DNA of 9,563 bases from PVC group bacterium (ex Bugula neritina AB1) (GTDB lineage Bacteria; GCA-001730085). Below the pieces are notes generated by a model. That model made no database searches, was not told the origin of the DNA, and saw nothing but the letters and a program-made list of their open reading frames with translations. A program made the translations under genes and the position numbers. Shown here one piece after another: positions 5,199-9,563 of the stretch. Every line of letters begins with the position of its first letter. The stretch's first letter is position 1. The stretch is taken from positions 1 through 9,563 of the forward strand of contig MDLB01000050.1 in the NCBI GenBank assembly GCA_001730085.1, written 5' to 3'.

Positions 5199-5227
5199 TT
5201 GACAAAAAACTCTAAAAAGGCTATAAT
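5199..5227 (+). promoter_or_regulatory. Perfect consensus sigma70-type promoter
   Basis: TTGACA (5199-5204), exactly 17 bases, then TATAAT (5222-5227): both hexamers match consensus. Transcription should begin about 5234 and run toward the 107-residue gene at 5398, leaving an untranslated leader of about 160 bases. The early leader has GCCCAGTAAGGGGTTAGGC (GCC/GGC arms), and AAAGGAT (5274-5280) can pair with ATCTTTT (5284-5290), followed by Ts, a possible attenuator. This is the strongest promoter seen in the window. Confidence 0.85.
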
Positions 5228-5356
5228 AGTCATGCCCAGTAAGGGGTTAGGCTAAAATTTAAACATTAAAAATAAAGGATTACATCTTTTTTTAGTTGGA
5301 AATAATTTTTAAATTATAGATATATTATGGATATGATTTTTGGGGATTTGTATCAC

Positions 5357-5461
5357 ATGGGAAATTTCATAAACGAAGTGCTTGAGGGAGCAGTGAAATG
5401 CTTAATGTTGAATTGCTTCGGGGAAGAGATTCTTCGGAGTTTGTGTACAAGAAAACTATAG
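5357..5461 (+). CDS. Possible 34-residue leader peptide
   Basis: An ATG at 5357 opens 34 codons (MGNFINEVLEGAVKC... to LCTRKL) ending at TAG 5461, in a different frame from the 107-residue gene at 5398, which begins inside it. A GGGG near 5342 is a fair ribosome binding site at about 11 bases. It may couple or compete with translation of the downstream frame. The stronger binding site, GAGGGAG, belongs to the 5398 start, so this small frame could be chance. Confidence 0.25.
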   Translation: MGNFINEVLEGAVKCLMLNCFGEEILRSLCTRKL

Positions 5462-5721
5462 TAGAAGATGCAAAAAGAAGTCTAAGAAGTTGCACAAAAG
5501 ACACTTCAAAACGAGATAAAATCGATCGAATCCAATACCGAATTTCAGAGAAACGTTCGCAGATTATGTATGCGAAGTTGCTAATGTCTCTATCCCACGA
5601 ACTAAAAATCCCCCTAACAAATCTAGAATCACAACTCAAAGATAAGAATATTATCTATTTTTTGATCGACTTGAGCTATAAACAAATCTCAAAAATTTTT
5701 AAACATGTATACGGACTTTAG
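5398..5721 (+). CDS. Hypothetical protein, 107 residues
   Basis: Start ATG at 5398 with a strong GAGGGAG (5384-5390) seven bases upstream. It is transcribed from the consensus promoter at 5199-5227 and followed by an intrinsic terminator at 5838-5871, so it is a single-gene unit. The protein is basic and helical: residues about 15-60 are rich in Lys, Arg and Asp/Glu with coiled-coil potential. The end, DLSYKQISKIFKHVYG, resembles a helix-turn-helix, though the frame stops where the recognition helix would continue. No family is recognised. A small regulator, for example of the recombinase or of the primase operon on either side, is the most reasonable guess. The other frames beyond 5721 close quickly, so there is no sign of a frameshifted longer gene. 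Confidence 0.65.
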   Translation: MLNVELLRGRDSSEFVYKKTIVEDAKRSLRSCTKDTSKRDKIDRIQYRISEKRSQIMYAKLLMSLSHELKIPLTNLESQLKDKNIIYFLIDLSYKQISKIFKHVYGL

Positions 5722-5826
5722 AAATTAATCCGTGTTAAGATGATAAAAAGATATCAGTTCTTAGAATTTTAAACGCTTTAAAAGAAAAAGCACAATTGAA
5801 TAAGGATTATATCTGATTTTGGATTT

Positions 5827-5937
5827 TTGAAAACTCGGGCGTTCCCATTATTAAAGAACGCCATTTTTTTTAAATCCAATCGATCTCATTACCGCCAAGT
5901 TTTTTGATCGATCAGATAAACAAAACAACATGATCAT
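5827..5937 (+). promoter_or_regulatory. Candidate control region of the primase operon
   Basis: TTGAAA (5827-5832) with TATTAA (5849-5854) at 16-base spacing is a possible promoter that overlaps the terminator hairpin. Downstream lie the palindrome TGATCGATCA (5905-5914) and ATGATCAT (5930-5937, covering the next ATG), giving four GATC sites within 54 bases (5882, 5906, 5910, 5932). They could be an operator or, in a Dam-positive host, a methylation-sensitive control. No other good promoter is seen before the operon. All of this is tentative. Confidence 0.3.
5838..5871 (+). terminator. Intrinsic terminator
   Basis: GGCGTTC (5838-5844) and GAACGCC (5856-5862) form a perfect GC-containing 7-bp stem around an 11-base loop, followed after one A by eight Ts (5864-5871). 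It ends the transcript from the promoter at 5199 and insulates the primase operon. It is the clearest terminator in the window. Confidence 0.85.
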
Positions 5938-6319
5938 TATATCATTTCCTAGCGAAAATTCTCAAGCCCTTGAGAACGATACATCAAAAAAATTCACAAA
6001 TAAACAAGCATTTAACATATATCTAAGTAGTATTCACAAGCAAAAAACCTTTCACACCAATCTCACCAAAATTCTTGTTTTTATACACATTAGGTTTGAA
6101 CATAGATATAAAAATTACCCTTTTTTTTTCCAATCCATACTCTTAAGTCTTTCAAAAAAACCAGAGATTTCTATAGAAAATGAAGAGCTTTTTCAAGAGA
6201 CGAGAATGTCTTTTTTACGTTCGCTCCCTGCGAATCAACCCAAATATCAAAAAGAAACAGAAGAAGAATTTTATAGAAGAAAAATAAAGCACAGGAGATT
6301 AATTCATGAATTCATTTAA
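5930..6319 (+). CDS. Hypothetical protein, 129 residues, first gene of the primase operon
   Basis: An open frame whose end overlaps the next gene (starts 6306) by 14 bases, which argues that it is translated. The protein is strongly basic toward the end (YRRKIKHRRLIHEF, about 115-128) and has a short hydrophobic or aromatic stretch, ILVFIHIRF (about 48-56), too short and polar at its edges to be a confident membrane segment. No family is recognised. The ATG at 5930 has no clear Shine-Dalgarno and no in-frame ATG precedes it before the stop near 5852, so the real start could lie further in. By position it may assist the primase-helicase, for instance in DNA binding, but that is guesswork. Confidence 0.5.
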   Translation: MIIISFPSENSQALENDTSKKFTNKQAFNIYLSSIHKQKTFHTNLTKILVFIHIRFEHRYKNYPFFFQSILLSLSKKPEISIENEELFQETRMSFLRSLPANQPKYQKETEEEFYRRKIKHRRLIHEFI

Positions 6320-6479
6320 AAAAAATGAGGTTACAACCCACCTCACGCTACGAGATTTGGATCAATATCGCGAAAATAGCGCAAGAATTGTTGAAAAAGT
6401 ATTTTCTTACACTCTTGAAGAGGGCTATTTTTGGAAGGGAGAAAAAAGAGAATTAGAGAGGAAATATAAAAATGTCTAA
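6306..6479 (+). CDS. Hypothetical protein, 57 residues, coupled to the primase-helicase
   Basis: ATG at 6306 has a textbook AGGAG (6293-6297) eight bases upstream. The frame overlaps the previous gene by 14 bases and runs 8 bases into the primase-helicase start (6472), so the three are almost certainly one translationally coupled operon. The product (MNSFKKNEVTTHLTLRDLDQYRENSARIV...) is soluble and charged, with one likely amphipathic helix about 14-40 and a basic end (WKGEKRELERKYKNV). I do not recognise a family. Small proteins placed directly before plasmid or phage primases are often regulators or loading accessories; a copy-control role is an inference from position only. Confidence 0.7.
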   Translation: MNSFKKNEVTTHLTLRDLDQYRENSARIVEKVFSYTLEEGYFWKGEKRELERKYKNV

Positions 6480-9357
6480 ATTTAAAGAGTCAAACATCGA
6501 TAAAATAAAAACTCATCTTGAACAATATCTTCAGGAAATTGGCGTTCCAAATCCCACTAAAGGCAATTTTAGATGTCTTATTCCAGAGCATACTGATCTG
6601 TCACCATCAATGTCTTTAAATTCAAAAGACCCTTTTAAACCGTATGTGAAGTGCTTTGGATGTGAATTTCAAGGCTCGTTGATTGATTTGCACGCAAAGC
6701 TTAATGGTTTAACAGACTCTGATAGTGTTAAAGATCTCGAGCAAAGATATATTAAATCAAACGATAATTCCCTTCCAAAAGTCAAAGGAAGTAAGAAATC
6801 CCCTGTAAAAGTCCCTGTAAAAAAAAATGTATCCCCTGTAGCCAGTAGTGGGATTTCTATTGATGAGCTAAAAAGAATCCATGAGAAGGCGAAAGCATTA
6901 TTCACGAAAGAGATTTTTGAAAAATATAGCTTAGGCACAAGAGCAATCCCATTCGACACGCTAAAAACTTCAGGCGTGGGCTATCTTAGCAATCAAGATT
7001 TGAAACGTATTGGTTATCACTATGCAAGAGAGGAAGGGGCTTTGGTTCTTCCAATGAGCTCACATTCTCTTCATCTTTACTATTTAGATAGAGAGTCTGG
7101 ATCAAAGTACAAGATTTTAAAAGCCGATGTTTCTCAAAACGAAAGGTTTTTCAATCACGAAGAACTATTTAGAGATACAGACGAACCCCTCTTTTTTTGT
7201 GAGGGATTTTGGGACGCTCTAAGCTTTGAATTTACGGATCTCAAAGCCCTTCCTATTGGGTCTGTTGGCAAAATTAGATCATTACAGGCGGAGCTTCTAA
7301 GGGTGAAGGATAGATTGAAAAGACCGTTGGTTTTTGCTTTTGATTCAGATTCTGCAGGCAAAAAAGCTACAGTTGAAATGGAAGAGTTTTGCAATAAAGA
7401 GGGTATTTTCTATGATCATTTTTCTTTAAAGGGGAAGAAAGACCCTAATGAACTCCTACATAAGAGTTCTGCTTTGTTTTCCTCAGCGGTTGATAACACA
7501 CTCAAGAGAGTTAAAAAAGAATATTCTCAATTTAATATGAAAAAACTAGAAAAAAACATAAATACAGAAAATGAAATTAATCAGATTAAATCTCTATCAG
7601 AAGAACCCATAAATGAAGATGAATTAAAAAATCTTCAAGATAAGATACAGAAAATTCGCCTAAGATATCCTGACTATTGGAAAGTTGAAAAAGCCAAATC
7701 TACGGAAAGTTTGATAAAGATATCTATTAAAAATAAACAGTTGGAACTAAAAATAACCGCAGACGCAGAAAAAGTTGGAAACACAATAAAAAAAGTAACA
7801 GATACAGAGGGGGTTGGGAAACTTTTTTATCTTCAAGCCAGAAAAGAAAGCGATCCACCAATCACAAAGATGAATCGCATGTTGATGTACAAGTTTTTAG
7901 TGTGTTTTCTAGAAGGAAAAATTCTCTACTATAGAGAAAAGGAGGACACCCCAAAAGTAAATACAATCTTTGTTTGCGAAGAGAACTCTATGTTGTGGTT
8001 TCCGATTGCAGAGAGTGATTTTTATAGGATATTTCAGAGTTTTTCAAGAGAACTCTTACAGAAATATAAAGATATTACATTAGACCACACATCTAAGGTA
8101 TTTTTTGATGAGGAAAATCTCTTGTTGGCTACAGACTTCATTTCAACAACAAAAAGACTTTTAAAAGATTTCATTGATACGCTTCCAAAGAGTTTGGAAT
8201 ATTGTAAATATTTCAAGTCTGATTTTCCGATCATGGATGTTTTTAACAAAAAGAACAGGTTAGACAGGGTAGAGACTCAAAATCATTTAATAGTTGTTAA
8301 AGAAGGAAAGATTATAGAATCTCAACCCTCAAACTACTCTTTAGATGAAAACACAGTCAAATGTAAATTAAATTTAGATAAATCAAGAGAGGTATATCCT
8401 AAAAGATTTATTGAGGAGCTTTTATTTCCTGTTCTAGAGGAAAAAGACGACATCGAAGTCATTTTGAAATATTTTGCGATGTGTCTCACAGGAGAAAATA
8501 AACATCAAAAGATTCTTGTTTTAGCGGGAGAAGCAGGAAGTGGGAAAAGTGTGCTTGCTTCTATTTTAAAAGCTTTGATGGGTGGGAGTGTGAAAGCTTT
8601 CTCTCCTCAGAGTATGGAAAGTCAATTTGAAATGGGGAATATTCTTAGTCAGAAAATTATTCTTTCCGAAGATGTTGACCCACAATTTTGGAAGCATAAA
8701 AACATTTCTTTCCTTAAAACGATTTCAAGTGATGGAGTACATCGATATGAGCAAAAAAATGCCAAAGAACCGATAGACGCCCACGGCAGGACTATGCCGA
8801 TGGTTTTTACGACGAATTTCAAAAAGGACATCATCCCATTTAATCGTGCTGATAGCGAGGCATATGCGAGACGCTTTCTCTTTGTATATTTTAGCCAACC
8901 TCAGTACGACAAGCCTATTGTTAATCTTGCGAAGAAGATTATTAAAGAAGAACTGGAAGATATTTTAGAACTTGTTTTGAGATTTGTCCCACTCCTTGAA
9001 GAGGAAGGATTTTCAGAAACTGCTTACATGCGAGAAAGAATCATGAAGGCAATGGGAACTTCATGTGCCGTGATTAATTGGATCAAAGACAATTTTCAAT
9101 ATTGCGAAGAATCCCTAGAGTTGAAAAGAGGATTCTCATCGAGGAGTTTATTGAGAATGTTTAGAGAAGAAAATCCTAGTTTCGATAAAAGCGATATGCA
9201 TTTTTATAAGCAGATGAAAAATGGAATTCAATCGTATTTTGAGGATGTAAAGTTCACTAATCACTTTTACGATAAAAACCTAAAAGATAAAGATAAAGGT
9301 AAGGGCTATTTTGGGCTTATTCCAAAGCGAAAAATCACTAAACTTAAATCGCATTAA
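6472..9357 (+). CDS. Primase-helicase, phage P4 alpha-like architecture (CHC2 + TOPRIM + SF3/D5-like ATPase)
   Basis: A 961-residue replication protein expected to lay primers and unwind DNA at the plasmid's own origin. A CHC2-type zinc finger near residues 30-70 uses Cys35, His40, Cys61 and Cys64, with the PSMSL strand. A basic Lys/Pro/Val linker (101-122) leads to the TOPRIM primase core: Glu244 in FFCEGFWDAL, then Asp291 and Asp293 in FAFDSDSAGKK. Residues about 345-410 look coiled. The C-terminal helicase (about 640-880) has Walker A GEAGSGKS (686-693, Lys692), Walker B IILSEDVD (Glu733/Asp734), sensor Asn782 in MVFTTN, and an arginine finger at Arg800/Arg801. Residues 880-961 are basic and could bind the 11-bp repeats that begin 24 bases after the stop. 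AGGA is nine bases before the ATG. All key residues are present, so it should be active. Confidence 0.92.
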   Translation: MSKFKESNIDKIKTHLEQYLQEIGVPNPTKGNFRCLIPEHTDLSPSMSLNSKDPFKPYVKCFGCEFQGSLIDLHAKLNGLTDSDSVKDLEQRYIKSNDNSLPKVKGSKKSPVKVPVKKNVSPVASSGISIDELKRIHEKAKALFTKEIFEKYSLGTRAIPFDTLKTSGVGYLSNQDLKRIGYHYAREEGALVLPMSSHSLHLYYLDRESGSKYKILKADVSQNERFFNHEELFRDTDEPLFFCEGFWDALSFEFTDLKALPIGSVGKIRSLQAELLRVKDRLKRPLVFAFDSDSAGKKATVEMEEFCNKEGIFYDHFSLKGKKDPNELLHKSSALFSSAVDNTLKRVKKEYSQFNMKKLEKNINTENEINQIKSLSEEPINEDELKNLQDKIQKIRLRYPDYWKVEKAKSTESLIKISIKNKQLELKITADAEKVGNTIKKVTDTEGVGKLFYLQARKESDPPITKMNRMLMYKFLVCFLEGKILYYREKEDTPKVNTIFVCEENSMLWFPIAESDFYRIFQSFSRELLQKYKDITLDHTSKVFFDEENLLLATDFISTTKRLLKDFIDTLPKSLEYCKYFKSDFPIMDVFNKKNRLDRVETQNHLIVVKEGKIIESQPSNYSLDENTVKCKLNLDKSREVYPKRFIEELLFPVLEEKDDIEVILKYFAMCLTGENKHQKILVLAGEAGSGKSVLASILKALMGGSVKAFSPQSMESQFEMGNILSQKIILSEDVDPQFWKHKNISFLKTISSDGVHRYEQKNAKEPIDAHGRTMPMVFTTNFKKDIIPFNRADSEAYARRFLFVYFSQPQYDKPIVNLAKKIIKEELEDILELVLRFVPLLEEEGFSETAYMRERIMKAMGTSCAVINWIKDNFQYCEESLELKRGFSSRSLLRMFREENPSFDKSDMHFYKQMKNGIQSYFEDVKFTNHFYDKNLKDKDKGKGYFGLIPKRKITKLKSH

Positions 9358-9380
9358 ATAACATAACTAATTTCAAATCT

Positions 9381-9421
9381 GGGACTGGTAAGCCGTCCGA
9401 GAGCCGTCCGAGAGCCGTCCC
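9381..9421 (-). repeat. 11-bp tandem array, reverse orientation
   Basis: AGCCGTCCGAG is repeated at 9391-9401 and 9402-9412 with a third, partial unit at 9413-9421. Read on the minus strand the unit is GGACGGCTCTC. It begins 24 bases after the primase-helicase stop. Just before it, GGGACTGGTAAGCCGTCC (9381-9398) is a one-mismatch relative of 9506-9523. It faces the forward array at 9473-9516 across an AT-rich gap, and the two can pair in register because both have an 11-bp period. Confidence 0.85.
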
Positions 9422-9472
9422 AACTATAAAAATCTGTAACTTAGAGGTTAAAATTCTCAAGATAAAATATTT
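9422..9472. other. AT-rich segment between opposed arrays (candidate unwinding element)
   Basis: Fifty-one bases, mostly A and T, separate the reverse and forward 11-bp arrays. An AT-rich block beside initiator-binding repeats is the usual place where a replication origin melts. No gene or promoter is visible in it. Confidence 0.5.
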
Positions 9473-9523
9473 GGGACGGGTGTGGGACGGGTGTGGGACG
9501 GGTGTGGGACGGGTAAGCCGTCC
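9473..9523 (+). repeat. 11-bp tandem array, forward orientation, with GGACGG/CCGTCC inverted repeat
   Basis: GGGACGGGTGT occurs at 9473, 9484 and 9495, and a fourth unit at 9506 ends in the inverted repeat GGACGG-GTAAG-CCGTCC (9507-9523). An 11-bp period places every copy on one face of the helix. The unit GGACGGGTGTG differs from the reverse-array unit GGACGGCTCTC only by G-to-C changes at three alternate positions. It sits directly downstream of a P4 alpha-like gene, so it is most likely the binding array and origin of that protein. It also contains eight GGG tracts. Confidence 0.87.
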
Positions 9524-9563
9524 ATAAAAGCAATGTATTAAGATGTCAAAGAGGCATATATAT
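9487..9563. repeat. Terminal direct repeat, right copy (circular overlap)
   Basis: Exact duplicate of 1-77, marking the point where the circular sequence was opened. The junction falls inside the 11-bp array, a reminder that the array copy number may be affected by assembly. Confidence 0.9.

Overview
The window looks like a complete small circular plasmid sequenced a little past its own end. Bases 1-77 are identical to bases 9487-9563, so the unique circle would be 9486 bp. An exact 77-base overlap is what a de Bruijn assembler run with k=77 leaves on a circular contig. The DNA is AT-rich, uses the standard bacterial code (the TGA ending parA overlaps the next ATG, and Trp is TGG), and has AGGAG-type ribosome binding sites. 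I cannot name the host from sequence alone; a low-GC bacterium is as far as the evidence goes.

Layout. 9381-9523 (joined through 1-37 on the circle) is a dense cluster of GGACGG motifs: an 11-bp tandem array on one strand facing an 11-bp tandem array on the other, with an AT-rich gap between. A further large inverted repeat with the same motif lies at 104-219. 300-1124 has no convincing gene. It holds two paired hairpins (496-624), a 25-bp box present twice (684-708, 915-939), each copy followed by about 22-bp iterons (degenerate at 720-806, clean at 943-1030), and the rep promoter. 1125-2075 encodes a Rep_3-family initiator with a TTG start behind a run of nine Gs. 2346-2513 encodes a 55-residue membrane protein with its own promoter. 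2825-3774 is a partition operon (ParA plus a ribbon-helix-helix partner). 3839-4143 is a zinc-ribbon gene readable only through a -1 frameshift at a perfect A AAA AAG heptamer. 4199-5050 (minus strand) is a tyrosine recombinase. 5199-5227 is a consensus sigma70-type promoter leading to an unknown 107-residue gene and a clear terminator (5838-5871). 5930-9357 is an overlapping three-gene set: unknown 129-residue and 57-residue proteins, then a 961-residue primase-helicase (CHC2 zinc finger, TOPRIM, SF3/D5-like ATPase).

How it fits together. Rep binding the 22-bp iterons is the conventional theta-replication module. ParA and the RHH protein would segregate copies, and the recombinase would resolve multimers or integrate the element. 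The primase-helicase resembles the phage P4 alpha protein in architecture, and the 11-bp array directly downstream of its gene resembles in concept the P4 ori/crr repeats. The plasmid may therefore carry two replication modules. That pairing, the candidate programmed frameshift and the G-tract array are the parts most worth following up. No resistance, conjugation or virion genes are visible.
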